A DNA stretch of 64,000 nucleotides from Ophiura sarsii. Taxonomy: Eukaryota; Echinodermata; Ophiuroidea; Amphilepidida; Ophiuridae. Of this stretch, positions 23,235-36,581 are shown in pieces. The stretch covers positions 102,855,606-102,919,605 of the forward strand of contig CM069441.1 in assembly GCA_035610835.1 (NCBI GenBank). The letters run 5' to 3'. The translations under genes and the position numbers were made by a program. How positions within the stretch are numbered: the first letter of the stretch is position 1; each line of letters opens with the position of its first letter. The notes under the pieces are model-generated. The model ran no database searches, was not told the DNA's origin, and worked only from the letters and a program-made list of their open reading frames with translations.

Positions 23235-24111
23235 CTGCGTGGATAATCTATATAAGTCCTTACAAAGCTATCAAGTCATAAATAATATTTTCGCTGCAAA
23301 CAAAACGTGATGATATAACTTTTTTCCCTAAAAATAATATAGGTCTATCAGCGCATATCCAAAAATAAATTAAGGATTTTGGTGATAATTTTACGTTTTG
23401 TTTATAAAACTTTAGACACAGTGACACGGTTTTCTCTTTTCGGTTTGAATTCACCAAAGGCAGTCTGGGACAATGTGAGCACTACATGTATAATAAATAG
23501 CAATATACATGATACATATATAATATATATATATGAATTGGAGCACAGTTATATCAATCTTCATACACCCAAATATGGTAATGCCGAATAACGAAGCAGG
23601 AAAAAATAATGGTAATTATCCTGAACATGTTGAATGATCGTGGACATTTGCGATTTTATCCCGCGACATATTGATGATGTCAAGATGACCGAGGATGGTT
23701 CATTTAACCAAGTTTGACAACATCATTGATTAGCCTCTCGTCATTCAGGTGGTCATGCCTTTCATTCACGCCTGATTTAATGGGTTCCCTATCAATTTGG
23801 TTGCAATTTCACTTGACATTGCCTCTGGCAAGCTGTGATGAATGGTTCAAATCCATCCTTTTAACGAATCGACTGTTTGGCCCCTTGTGTTTAACCTTAA
23901 AGGATCTATGATTGGCCTTACTGTCCGAGCTGAATTATACGGGTGTCATCGACCTAACCCAGTATGTCATCATACAGGTGTGGCTTGGCCATTTGCTCTA
24001 ATGCTCTTCTTATGTGGGACAGAACGAACTAGGCCGAACTTAAGGGAAAATGTACTTTTAACGTGAATAGATTCTATCACATACTTATACGTACAACATT
24101 CTTTTAACATG
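23235..24111. other. No supported gene
   Basis: Short overlapping frames only; a TA-rich patch lies near 23505-23535. Confidence 0.4.
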
Positions 24112-24277
24112 ATTAAACCAATCAGCTCCCTTGGATCATCAAGTTCCGACACATAATAATTATACGTACAACATTCTATTAAACCAATCAGGTCCCCAGG
24201 AGCATCAAGTTCCGACACATACGTACAATATTCTATTAAACCAATCAGGTCCCCTGGATCATCAAGTTCCGACATAA
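24112..24277. repeat. Three-unit minisatellite
   Basis: Units near 24112, 24180 and 24235 share TTAAACCAATCAGGTCCCC and GATCATCAAGTTCCGACA. The antisense frame 23970-24275 reads a repeated 20-residue motif (VSELDDPGDLIGLIE) through them. A repeat that stays in frame for three units is notable, but there is no start context or splice support, and the units are of unequal length. Confidence 0.8.
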
Positions 24278-24279
24278 GA

Positions 24280-25930
24280 GTTCCGTGGCAAAGTGATGTC
24301 CAGGATTATTTCCCCAGATTATTTCTGAACCGCGAGTGAACCTACTTACTTCCATGTCGCATGCATCGTTATCTTATTACATGTTTTAGAATGAGTCGAC
24401 AAATTTTAACAACACACACACATTTCATTTGTCATGTTTGTTGCGCTTAGATGTGGTCTTTTCGGTTAAAAATGATATAAACATGTATATTTCGCATGAT
24501 ATGAAAGTAACCAATCGGGTCATGAAATACAATGAGGGCAATCTTAGAAAAATAAAGTATGAGCTTTTGTGGCATTTTATCATCGGCTTACAAAATGTCA
24601 TGTTTGCATTCATTAATTTGAAACAAAATGCACTTAAAGCTTTTCACCTCCTGAGGAAAAAGTCATGGAAAAGTTACCACGGTTACGTGTTAACAACGGA
24701 AAACTTCCACCCCCTCTCCTCCGTGCAATTCAACGTGATGAAATGAATGTCTTCACTCAATTATTCAAAGTGTCCAAACATTGATTGATGGAGGATGGGG
24801 AAGGGGGATTTCCTCTTCAGCTTTTAACAAATTAAAACGCAATTATATGTCAGGGGAAACAATCGGCACAACATTTTCCAAGAAGTGTAGGACCTTTTTT
24901 CCAAGATTGTAATTACGTGAAATGGCGCTAGCAACTTAAAAAACCCCTTCAACTGTTTACGGAAATGAAATACATGTAAAACAGTAACCCCGGTAAATAG
25001 CACGTCTTACGACATGTTACGTCTAACTTAATGGTTAATTTAAGAATGCTTTTAAAGAAATGCACAAACAGTTGTTGTCCATCTGGCATTTGATAAATGA
25101 AGCTGCGTGACTTTCTGTCAGGATCATATCGTACAGGGTGAGTAAAAAAATAACCTGTACGCAAAGTAAAATAAATATTTGAAATATCCCGACCAGAATA
25201 TGAAACAACCAATACTTGAATCAATAGCTGCATTTGTTTACTGTTATCAGCAAAAATAATCACAGCATTTCATGATACCGTTATCCAGTTATAGCAATTT
25301 CGTAAAGTTTTTGAAACCGAATAAAATATTGAGTATGATACTCAATGACCCATGATATTTATAATTAATAAGACAAAACAAACTTGCCCAGATATTATTT
25401 TCATACTTTAAAGGCAAAATAATGACTAACAATATCAGTATTTCGTTAATTCAGCGGAGCAAAGATAAAATCGGGCTTTTGTGATGATCGGATTAGAGTG
25501 TGCGCCATTAATCAATAGTGAAATTCAATAGAGCTTATTAGAGAAATATCACAAATCATGGTGTGTTTTTTTAAAATGTACATTTTTATCTAAATCGGCA
25601 TTAATCAATTTTAACAACTAAAATTATTTTGAAAGCTGATGAGACCAGCCTCCCTGCCAGAATAATAAATAATCTGAGAAATTCGTGCACAGATTTGTAA
25701 AAATAAAAATCCTAAAGTTGAGTATAGTTTTTTGGACTCACCATTGTATGCTTATCTGATCGTAATATTAATTATCGTTTTATTAACCGGAACTACAATT
25801 ACATAAAGGTAGTATTCACGTTTAGAATTGTATTCGGCCGTTCATTTCATAAGAGATCTCGCACTGATTTGAGGTGTTTGTTTTGATGAGCATATTTAGT
25901 ATTGAAAAAAGAAAAGTTCCGATTCCATTT
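24280..25930. other. No supported gene; one possible transposon end
   Basis: TACAGGGTGAGTAAAAAAAT at 25132 has the same terminus as the TA-flanked elements at 46339 and 52017, but no partner end was found. The 105-codon frame 24429-24746 has no motif. Confidence 0.4.
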
Positions 25931-25931
25931 A

Positions 25932-26250
25932 TACTCTGTTTGGCCATCTCGAGACGTAACCGCATCACATAACGCGCGCGCATACTCGCGGCGCTGGCGT
26001 ACAAACACGAGCGCTGAAAGGCGACACACGCGTGCGTAAAAGCTGCGCCTGTTCAGTTACGTCACTGTCTCGAGATAATAATAATGATAATAAACAGGCA
26101 TTTAAAAGACGCATTTCAAACCGCAAGGAAACTCAATGCGCCGCACAACGATAAAATCAATACATTAGAAATTTGAATTAAAAATTAAAAATTAAGAAAA
26201 TGCACAACCTGTACAATCATAAAATACCCATAAGATGGCCAAACAGAGTA
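25932..26250. mobile_element. TA-flanked MITE with a CpG-rich core
   Basis: TACTCTGTTTGGCCATCT and AGATGGCCAAACAGAGTA are inverted, with TA outside. A second inverted pair inside (TCTCGAGACGTAAC / GTTACGTCACTGTCTCGAGA) encloses about 100 bp unusually rich in CG dinucleotides (GCGCGCGC, CTCGCGGCGCTGGCG). CpG density this high in an AT-rich window suggests the core is young or unmethylated; that is inference. Confidence 0.8.
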
Positions 26251-26254
26251 TAGA

Positions 26255-26600
26255 CATATTAACTGTCACTGTTTGATTGACTTATTCATCACATTCATTC
26301 AAATCTGATATCTCTGCTCTGCCCATTAATAAGCTAATCGTGGCATGAACAACCTTAACATGAACTTAATAATGAGATTGAAGGAAGATAATCTGATGGA
26401 TACTGAACGATATTGGATGCAATGACTTGACATCCACGCACACCTATTAACAAGCTAATCTTGAATGCTTACAACCTTTACGTGAACTTTGTTATTGTGA
26501 TTGAAGATGTCTGATTAATATCTCGTATCTGTGAATATAAAGCGTTAGTCATGACCCTGATTGGAATTCCCTGGTTAATTATAGATAGCCTACATGATTC
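26255..26600 (+). repeat. Member 1 of a diverged duplicated block
   Basis: It shares ordered words with 27410-27755: CATTCAAATCTGAT, CATGAACTTAA(T/C)AATG(A/G)GATTGAAGGAAG, CTACAACCTTTAC-type text and GTTAGTCATGACCCTG. The spacing is similar, so this is a ~340-bp duplication about 1.15 kb apart, not coding. Confidence 0.6.
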
Positions 26601-27409
26601 TAACACTATTAACAGCCGTCTTTACTTATGACGTATTTATTTCTTACATTTTGGGCCGTAGTCTCGTATACTAAACACGGTTTTAGCTTAAGGGAGGACT
26701 CAAGGAAGTTTTTGACTTCTATATTAGCTTTACATATTCAAAACAGATTTTCATGAATTAATGAACCTACTAGGCCTGCACATGTGTATTTATTTTAATG
26801 CATTTCTCATGTTGATTCTTATAATTATAATGATGAAATGCAATCATTTTGACATTTCTTAATCATTTTGTGACATTTTGGAACTGTCGCCTGCAGACGA
26901 TTGCCGTGGGGAAGGTGTTATGCACAAAACAAAGTCATGGATGGTTACAAACCAAGCAAACATTTATGTTATGTTTATTTGAAACGGGGCTGTGTATTTC
27001 CCCCGAAAACGAAAAGATTTATGGTCATGTCAAAATATGTAGCATGACGTAAGAGAAATGAATGAATGGCACATAAAGGCAAGGAAATTTCATATTTCAC
27101 TATAACCTTATTCAAATCTATATGTTTATAATATGAAATTTGAGATATGTGCATTTGTCGGAGAACCAGGTTTTTTTCGCAGTCGCAGTGAGTGTTAAAT
27201 TTCGGCAAATATAAGCGACAACTTGTATTGTAGACAATGCTAAAGAGCTCTAAACAATAAACATGCATCTAAGGAATAAATGATACATGCAGCGTAACAT
27301 TCAGACGCGGCCTATATAGGACTCTCCGTTTACCGTGGACTCTCATTTGTGAGGAGGACTTAAAACCTAGAAGCAACCTTTCGTTTACGCTGTCAGGGAT
27401 CCAATAATT
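26601..27409. other. No gene; diverged dispersed repeat at about 26790-26925
   Basis: ATGCATTTCTCATG, TTTTGACATTT, TTTTGTGA.ATTTTGGAA and GTCTGCAGACG-like text recurs at about 38630-38755 in the same orientation. No supported frame. Confidence 0.5.
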
Positions 27410-27755
27410 AGACCGTTACTGTTCCAGTTGATCACGAGTATTTATCATCATGTTCATTCAAATCTGATGTCTCCGCCCGGATAACAAGGTAATAATATTG
27501 ACAGAAACAACATTTTCATGAACTTAACAATGGGATTGAAGGAAGAAAATCCGATGAAAGTGCTCGATATATGTATGTAGCCACAACCATTAAACCGGCT
27601 AATCATGCAATGCTACAACCTTTACATGAACCGTAGTAATACTGATTGTATTGAACATGTTGAAGATTAATAACTGTCACTGGATTAATACATTTTCTTG
27701 TATTTGCGAGTGTTAATGTTAGTCATGACCCTGGTGGAATATCGCTCTATTAATA
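27410..27755 (+). repeat. Member 2 of a diverged duplicated block
   Basis: Partner of 26255-26600; same order of shared words and same orientation. Confidence 0.6.
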
Positions 27756-29776
27756 CTTCATCCTTGATATCTTTATTCGTAGCAATGTTGATGATTAAAT
27801 TACAATGTTCAGGGAGTGTCAAAATAAACATGTACTGATTGATTGGTTTAAAACACCAAAAACAAAAATGAAACAATGATGGCAAGAAAATCCTTTTTCG
27901 TAAGGATTATTTGAAACAAGAGGTAACATAATTTATTTCTCCGAAATCGTTGACAAAAATTAGTTCGACAGAACCACTTTTTAGACACCCGTGCGAATTT
28001 TAACTTTGCAAACTGTGTATTGTATGTCGTATGAACCACCACCAATTCGGGTACAATTAGTCTACAACAACGGTATACCTACCTTTTCCCAAATTAATTG
28101 CTAGTCATAGTGCATATTTTTTTGGTTTCTTAATTGTATATTTATATATATCTGTTTTTATCATAATTGCTGATGTAATATGTAGGTCATGTATTTTATC
28201 ATGTGTCATTATTTTGTTGCATGCTGTAACTATATTGTATTTTAGATTGTGTTTTATAATGTACAGCGCATTGGTCCATGGGAAATGCGCTTTATAAGTA
28301 TCTTGAAATAATATACCCCTTTTCATTTGATTGCTTTGCGTAATTTCTATACGCCACAAACAATGGCATCATATTGTTTATCCATGAAAAAATCGTACCA
28401 AATTAGGAGGTGGAAATTAACTTTTATAATGAATGATTTTCATTTTGGAGTGAGAAACGTTAATAGTAATATTGTATTTTTGTTTTCCATATTTTCCCAT
28501 ACCCTTAATATTTATCTGAATTTACACACATATGTAAATAATGAGTCAGATACTGCCCAGAGGCTGCGGTATTAACTAAGATAAAATGTGGGCACGATAT
28601 CGACCATTAATCTTCATAAGTATCAACTAAAGTTAAATTAGTTTTTCGTTATATCATTACGCACAGGGGAAAATCTAATTAAGACAACTTTGAATTACAG
28701 GTTGTTAAGCTTCCGGGTGTTAATGACAGTAAACACGTTAAGTTGATGTATTGCTAGTATCTATTGATACTAATACATTGTGTAAGAAACAAAGTGAATT
28801 GGAATGAAATTACATACCTTCAAAAACATTGGGTGTTGATGTCGATCATTAGAAACTAACTTAAATGGGGAAATAATATTTTCAGATATACATTGTGATC
28901 TCCTTAACAATTATTTGTTTGCGGTAGAATATCCTTTTTTTTCAAACAACCTTCAGACCCTCTCTGGGTCCGACCGACACAGAATTCGTATATTTCATCA
29001 TAAGATTTAGTTTACTGTTTGTTTTATCAAAATTATTATTTATGAAGATTTCAGATTGTTCTAGAATTTATTTGATTTTGATTTCAGAAAAATAAATTAT
29101 ATTTGCTTATGAACAACAAAAAATAACCCACCAATCGACCTCCTTCGTTAGGTTCTCGATTATTTTTCATATCTTATATTTTCTCCTAAGGGGAACAAGC
29201 TAAGCTTTAACAGCCGTGGTATGTTTGTTAATGCTAATATTATGTAAGAAATGGTTACGCAAAACAAGACCATCTGTTGAAATATTGGCATCTTACCCAT
29301 AGAATGGGCGCTTGAGCCGGGATCTATGGTCAATGGTGGTTGAATGTACATCTAACAATAATTAAAAATACGTTGTTCAGTATGATATATACGCTAACAT
29401 TTCGTGTAAAAAAACCACCTTTTAGATCTATAACCTTTTGGAGAAATAGCCAAAAGCCTTTATTTATATTTTTCAGAGAAACGACATGTTAAATATATTT
29501 TTGAAGAAAGTATAGCCCGCTATACCACAAACTTTGAACAAACCTTCAGAGGAATGTCCCTGCGGAACAATTGTCGTTCGGAATAATTTCGAACTAAATA
29601 TGCTGTCGGCACGGCATTATTATAAACCATTCTGACAAATTACTATAAAATATTAATCTTTCTGCCGGATCCATTCTTTTTATCAAATGTGAGAGAAAAT
29701 CCTTAAATGCAATTGCGGTTAACATTTCAAAAATAATTAGACAAATGTGTATTAGAATCTGCAACATACCAACACG
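27756..29776. other. No gene; one retroelement-type tail
   Basis: GTACAGCGCATTGGTCCATG…AAATGCGCTTTATAAG at about 28259-28300 is a second copy of the 3' tail seen at 12061. Short frames at 27685-28575 have no motifs and overlap on both strands. Confidence 0.45.
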
Positions 29777-30109
29777 CAGGGCTGTCAACTCTCCCGCATT
29801 AGGCGGGAGTCTCCCGCCTAGACACTCTTTCTCCCGCACTCCCGCCTAGCATATAAAATCTCCCGCCTCAACAAAATTACCTCAATTAAAATGATTATCA
29901 ACACCTTTATACCAGCTTCCGTCGGTACATTTGCGATTTTGACCATGCAATTTTTCGGGATGATTTGAGTAAAACGTCATCGCTACCGCCCCCCACCACC
30001 ACTTATCAAGATTTTAGCTTCTGGCGGGACAAAAATTGTGCATGTTTTACGATTTTTTGGGGAGTCTGTATCTCTCCCTCCCAGCAAATCCCAAAAGTTG
30101 ACAGCCCTG
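29777..30109. mobile_element. hAT-type MITE, 333 bp
   Basis: CAGGGCTGTCAACT and AGTTGACAGCCCTG are exact inverted ends. The flanking 8-mers are CCAACACG and CCAACAGG (7 of 8 identical), an 8-bp target duplication as known for hAT elements. Inside, CTCCCGC recurs many times in the left third. No coding. Confidence 0.9.
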
Positions 30110-33100
30110 CCAACAGGTAAACTAACAAGATAGTTGCAACCCCTATGTCAGACACATGTCATTATTGTATTGAGACTTAGAGCCTCGTGCATATTATTGA
30201 TCGTGCTTATAAGCAACATTCTTCAACTCCCCTATCACCTGCTATTGGTATGTTGGCTCTTAAGAACCCTACTTTTTAAAACAAAGACGTCCCCACAGTC
30301 GCATCGCCTCGGCCTTTTAAGTGTTCATGCAAATTACACAGGGTTAATGGTCAACACTTAAAAGATTCGTTGCCTGTTTTAAAAGTTGCGGGTTTTACTG
30401 GAATAAAGTCTAGGCTGTCTCAAGGGATGGGTAATTTTGTTCTGTACTTTTCCCTCCTTTTCATTGTTTTCTAAAGTAATCGCAACCACTTTCAATATAT
30501 GGATAATGCGTGTATACGTCGTCGGTGGTACACTTAAATCTACACGACACCCGTAGTTTCATACATAGGCCTCTTATATGCACTTACTATGTGATATTGG
30601 AACAAATACTAAGATAGAGGCAACAATAATAATAACATACATACATATACCATATCGTGTTGAGAAATCTCACCCCACAGTCTAGAGTACGAATTCTCAC
30701 TTTACCGAAAATATAACTAATTGAACTTTTTTTCTCCATCTATTTTTTGAGCTATACAAGATATCTTGAATAAGTTTATCCGGACTGTAACCTGGTTTAC
30801 GATCAAAAATAATTGTTTAGAAGAGCGATAATCGGTCGAATCGAGACCGTGAGCTTTGAGCATTTGAGCGTTCGTATGAGTCATGAGGTCGGTACACGAA
30901 TTAAATGATAGCGAATGAATTATCTAACATACACATGATACAATGTTTAGTTATCTGGTTTACGATCAATATTGTCTGGTAACATGGTAAAGGAGACTGT
31001 AGTTCCATTAGTGGCCATGGGAGGGCGGTGTACGGGGGAAAATACGGAATTGATTATCAAAGAAACATACAGGGTGAGTCAAAAAAAAGTGTACTGAACT
31101 TTGGGATTTTATTTCTAAAAAAAACCAAATTCTCAAATTGTTTATTCTGGCAGAGAGGCTGTCTCATTAGCTTTCAAACGAATTTTAGTTGGTTAAAATT
31201 GGTTAAGGAAAACATGTTTTATGCCCATTTAGAAATGGGTAATTAAGGTAACGGCAATGCTCAGTGTTATTATATGTCATAACATAATATTTGTTTGATT
31301 TCATTTCCTGTTGGCAAACTATTTGAAAGGAACGATAAACATCTACATACATACCTTCAATTTCAATGTCACGAGAAATAAACTAAAAGCAAAAGTTTGA
31401 TGGTTTGATCCGGCGTCATAATCGTGATGATATAAATGCAAAAGTCACATTACAAGGGTTAACAAAGTATAAATAACATCAGGAATTTTCAATTTCATCT
31501 GTCATCATATAATGATTATGGATAAAAATAATATGCACGAATATATCTTTTTACAATCAATTGCAAAGATGTCACATTGCACTTTTTAAGTTTGCCTTAA
31601 AAGGGTATGTTAACATTAATGATGCAAAATAAAGGATTATACATGTATGAAATGTTAACATGGTTAATGATCGGATGGATATCATGAATTTGACTTAATA
31701 TTTGGTATTAAGTGATCTCAAATGGGGCAGTTTTGCCAAACCCTGAATGTAGGTCTTTTAGGCTGATAAACTGTTGGCCTAAATAAAGGATACAATTAAT
31801 GCCGTTACCTTTTCCTATCTCGAGGAGCACGTGGGTGACTCCTCTATATCAATATATAGCATATAGATACCACGTAGAAACGTCACATAGTCGTCATGAT
31901 AGTGTTATGACTTCAAGATATCATGCATAAAATACAGAAATAACTCCATGTCACGACTGGAAGTGCTGACGTACTTCTGGCTGCATACATGGATTCGCTT
32001 GGATTACCAAACAGAAACCGTCTCATTATGTTGCACATACCTTAACATTATACATCAGTGCAATGTCAACTTTGAAGTATTGGTTGTAGCCAACTATAAT
32101 GTATGAGTTCCTTTCACGTACTGTTGCTTGTATATGCATGACACACAAAGAATTATTGTATAGAAGAAATAACGCGGTACATTATATGAGGCTTAAGAGA
32201 CAAAGCAGAGGCAAAGATACATGAACAAAATATTTTATTTTAATTCGGAATTAAAGTGTCATGATATTCATTTTCCTCTTTTCTTATTTCTTCTTAAACT
32301 TGTAAAATTCTGACAATTTTGCCAAGGGGCTCATGGAGCAAGCATCCATTTTTTGGCCCGAAGCAACAAAATAATCTAAATTCGCAAAATAATATTGTAA
32401 GAAAAACTACCTAACATCATCTAGCATTTTACTCTGTCTCCATGCACTCTTGTATTCTATCACACAAGTAATACGAGGCAAATCAAATAACATTTTTTAA
32501 TTTGATCGATTCTGATTGAATTTATTTTAGCTATTTGTAAAATGTGATGTTAGAAAATATTTTTGTATTATTACTGTAGTGTGTCACGTGTCACCACGGG
32601 ATATGTAACTTTATCCATGCCTTGTTAAAGAACCTGAGATTGATATGATACATTAGTAAATGGTCTCCTGACGTAGGGGATAGTGCGAAGGCTTGGTTCG
32701 AATTTCACCTGAAGAATACCTTCATGCAAAGATTTTCTAGTACAACAAATCTTTGCTTCATGCACCACCCCCCCCCCCCCCCCCCCCCCCCCCCCCAGTA
32801 TGTGCCTTCACCTTCATCTTACGATTTTTCTTTTTTGTGTCTTTGCAGGCTTAAATAAATATTGTTTTACTTACTTGTTTTCAGGGAAGGAAAACTTGTC
32901 GTATTGTGTTTTGTCTTGTCTTATTATAATGAATACCATTTAACTTGCAAATTCAAATTGTAGAAGAAATCAATGTGCTTGTTGAAAACTACATTAATAC
33001 ATATTAATATTTATAATCCTCATACGTCGGAGGTATTCAACAGCATAGCAATGATCCTCTTTGGCGGGAAAAAAACAACATCTTTAGATCAGTGCAGTTT

Positions 33101-34737
33101 CAAATTCAAATTAGTTTAAAATTAAAAGTCTTTATTTTATCAACGGAATGTAATTTTAATAATAGCATAATCAGCAAAACGAATATATCTGAGGTAAAAC
33201 AAGACCTCGCGCTACAAAGTTTCAAGATTTGATACAGTTTATACTACAACAAGCTATAGGCCATACTTTATATGTTGTGTACCGAAAGCAATAGCATGAA
33301 TTCAGGTAAATGCCCAATGGTGGCCTATAACAGAGTAGGCCTATAAGTCATAGAACTTAGAGAGAGGTTTTTATTTTTACACTCGGCACATAGCCAAAAG
33401 ACAATGCGGGATATTGGGATTAAGCATACTTGATTTCGCCGAATGTGACCAAAATAATCGGATAATTGTGAAACTTATACAGGGTGTGCACTGAAAACCC
33501 TAATAATAGTACCCCTCCCTCTCTAACTCCTCATATGAGTCACGATATCTATAGCTCCTATAGACAAATCCTGAGTTATGTATTTTTCAATCATAAAAAC
33601 CCCACACCTGAAATCCATTTAAAGCCCGCGCTCTGGACAGGTTCCATATTTGGGAATTCCCCAAGGATGGAATTTCTCCACGTTAACTCTGTTCTGTCTG
33701 TCATCAAGTGAACAAGCGTAAGTCAGTTCTTCTGGTCATGGTGGGGCTCCCTCTTTAAAGGAAAAGGCACATGAAAATATGAACATATTATAGATGTCCA
33801 CGTCAATTTCCCTATACCCTTGGAAATTAACATGCGATCTGGACACAGGAAATGCATTTCAGCCAGTCCGACAAATGTGTCAGAAATGTGTCAGCTCCTT
33901 TTAGCTCGCAGTTGTATAGTAAACCATTTATTTGTGTTTACAAATTGTTGCTGAAAGGTTTTTCCAGCAGGATTTGTACACATGTATTGGTTCTCGTAAT
34001 GGATTAGGCCTTAAAGCCTAGTTATGACTCACTGTATCTCAGTATCTATGAACAACCTTTATGATATGACATATGAGGTTGTTAATTTGCAGAACATATA
34101 CATTTGACTGGCCAAAAAATAATTATAACCACAAAAACCGAACTCGTGTAGTTTTCAATTGCGTCTTTGTTGATGTTGAAACTATAATTCATCAAAAGTC
34201 GTGTATGAAACAGTCATTTGTAGTAGTTGGTGGCACAGACTACCCTGTTATTAACCATTGTATCGGGATTTAATGCACATTAAATTATTAGGCGGTTGAA
34301 TTGTGTGGTGTCAGACTTAATACAAATCGGGGACTTAAGTAAGGGTGTCTGTGTGTCAAAACGAACACCATAATCGATCAATTATGTATTGTTAAAATAA
34401 TTTAATGACTAATAATTTATAAATAAGAATACATTCACAGGTATTTGGGTTATGTAAACCAATGCTAATTTAGTCTGATAGGGAGTGTAGGATATTTTTA
34501 TTATATTCTTTCCCTTTATTATTATTATTATTATTGTTTTTTGTTTGTTTTTTGTGTGCAATACAGAAACGTGCTTGATGTATGTTGGTAGATAATTCGC
34601 GATGACATGTGCACAACGCGATAGCATGAGCATACAGATGCAAATACCGATAGTAATGAAATGGTTGTTATTGTCCGATTTAATATCATTTCTTAATGAT
34701 TTCTCCACCGCGACAAATATACTTTAATCTTTTAAGG
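30110..34737. other. No gene; two transposon-like ends and a 29-C tract
   Basis: TACAGGGTGAGTCAAAAAAA at 31068 and TACAGGGTGTGCACTGAAAA at 33478 look like left ends of the family at 46339 and 52017, without right partners nearby. A run of 29 C lies at 32768-32796, and an (ATT)n run near 34516. No frame is supported by motif or splice context. Confidence 0.45.
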
Positions 34738-34741
34738 TTAA

Positions 34742-35117
34742 AGGTATATTATGTGATCTTTCCAGGGAACGCCCTCAACATCGAAAAAAAATTTGAAAGT
34801 AGATTTTCTTGCAGATTTACATTTCTGATCATAAATCAAACATACATTCCAAGTTACAGAGCGATACGATTCTTAATTACTTAAAAATCATGATTTTAGA
34901 GTGAAAATAAACTGTCGGATATTATCCGACAGTTTATTATTTTCACTCTAAATTCACTCTAAAACCATGATTTTGAGGTAATTATGAATCGTATCGCTCT
35001 GTAACTTGGAATGTATGTATGATTTATGATCAGAAATGTAAATCTGCAAGAAAATCTACTTTCTAAAAAAAATAATGAATAGAGGGCGCTCTATGGAAAA
35101 GATCACATAATATGCCT
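34742..35117. mobile_element. Large palindromic MITE, TTAA-flanked, 376 bp
   Basis: Almost the whole element is one inverted repeat. AGGTATATTATGTGATCTTT and AAAAGATCACATAATATGCCT form the outer ends, CATGATTTT…AAAATCATG and TTTCACTCTAAA lie inside, and the centre is CTGTCGGATATTATCCGACAG. TTAA flanks both sides (34738-34741, 35118-35121). The sequence differs from the copy A/B/C family. Confidence 0.85.
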
Positions 35118-35121
35118 TTAA

Positions 35122-35477
35122 ACGAGAAGTAGGCCTATATCTCAACTACGACAATATACTTTTATATTTTTACGACAATATATAGGCCTACATATTCAAC
35201 CGATATACTCAGAAACATCAATACACACCAACGAATAGCCATTATTCAACCATAGTCATGATAGTCATCAGAGTGTACCCAAATATTCAGTTAGTCAATG
35301 GAGGAGAGCAGTAAACCAATGATGCAATTTAACAGCCCATTGACAGCTCGTCGTCTTTCCTGGTCTCAATTTACAGAAAAAAGACCATTAGATATTAATA
35401 CATATACCGGTATATGCCTAATCACCGTGAACTTCAATTGTAGTTGAACCGTGTGTCCTTAAGTATGATTAAGGTCA
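35122..35477. other. No gene seen
   Basis: AT-rich spacer between two inverted-repeat elements; GGCCTA words are frequent. Confidence 0.4.
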
Positions 35478-36343
35478 GTATGAGTCGGCTCATAATGTTG
35501 CAAAAGAAATCCCGCTTTGCAGAGATACATATGTCATTTATTACGCATTCAATTATCTTAACATGCATTCAATTATCTTATTGAATTACCATTAGTGTTG
35601 TAAGCGAATATCAATCAACCATTGGAAATACATTAACTCTATTTGAATCTTGCGTCCTTAAGGACAGTAGTTGAATCAAAATTGCATTTTTTTTATTAAA
35701 AAAACCGTTTACGATGATTGCACCGTCTGCTGACCTACCCGCGAGACAAAACAGTCTCCTTGACACCTATTAAATGGAACTATACGTTTAGGCCTAGCTT
35801 TCAAATTCTATTTTTACATTAAGTTTCATATTGTTCACCAAATTGTCGATCACCTTGGTCAGTGTAATACAATAGAAAAGTGTCTATTCTAGCTTTATTC
35901 CCCATTTCATACATTGTTTCATTCTGAGAAGTAAACAAGTTCAAAAAAATGGATAATTAATCAATAATCAATTGATTAATCAATAGAAAACAATAAAAAA
36001 TAATGCGTTGATTAACTTAGTTTTTAATTTGAAGAATATAACTACCCATATCACGCTACGCCCGTATTACAGCAATTCCACCGTTTTTTAGAAGTTAGTA
36101 GTTATATTTCAAATTCTTAAAACCCATTTCTTCTTAAAATCGTTATTTTGGTACTTGACTACTTCTTTCACTACCATGACTACTGCAGTCTTCCCAAGCT
36201 ATAACATTTATTCCCAATGGTTGATTGATATTTTCTTACAACACTAATGTTCATTTAAATAAGATAATTGAATGCATAATAAATGACATATGTATCTCTG
36301 CAGAGTGGGATTTCCTTTGCAACATTATGAGCCGATCAGATTA
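35478..36343. mobile_element. TIR element with ~130-160-bp arms
   Basis: CGGCTCATAATGTTGCAAAA, ATACATATGTCATTTATTAC and ATTAGTGTTGTAAG at the left (35478-35640) are mirrored in 36215-36343. The left arm contains an extra tandem copy of ATGCATTCAATTATCTTA. The middle has a palindromic AATCAATTGATTAATC patch. No coding. Confidence 0.75.
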
Positions 36344-36581
36344 CATGCAGATATCCTTATGAAAAGACAGCCGAATATTATTATATTAAATCAAATTAGA
36401 TGAGCGAACTGACATTTAGGCTACATCCCTCCAAAAAAGAGCGTTGCTAATATCTCTTGTCATTTCTAAGACCGCCGCCAAACCTTTTGAAAACAATTCC
36501 GGATTGGGGTGCGTTTGGGGTGTGTGTGGAAGAGTAGTGTAACATGAGACGCACTGAAGTTTGATAAACCAGGTGAATATA

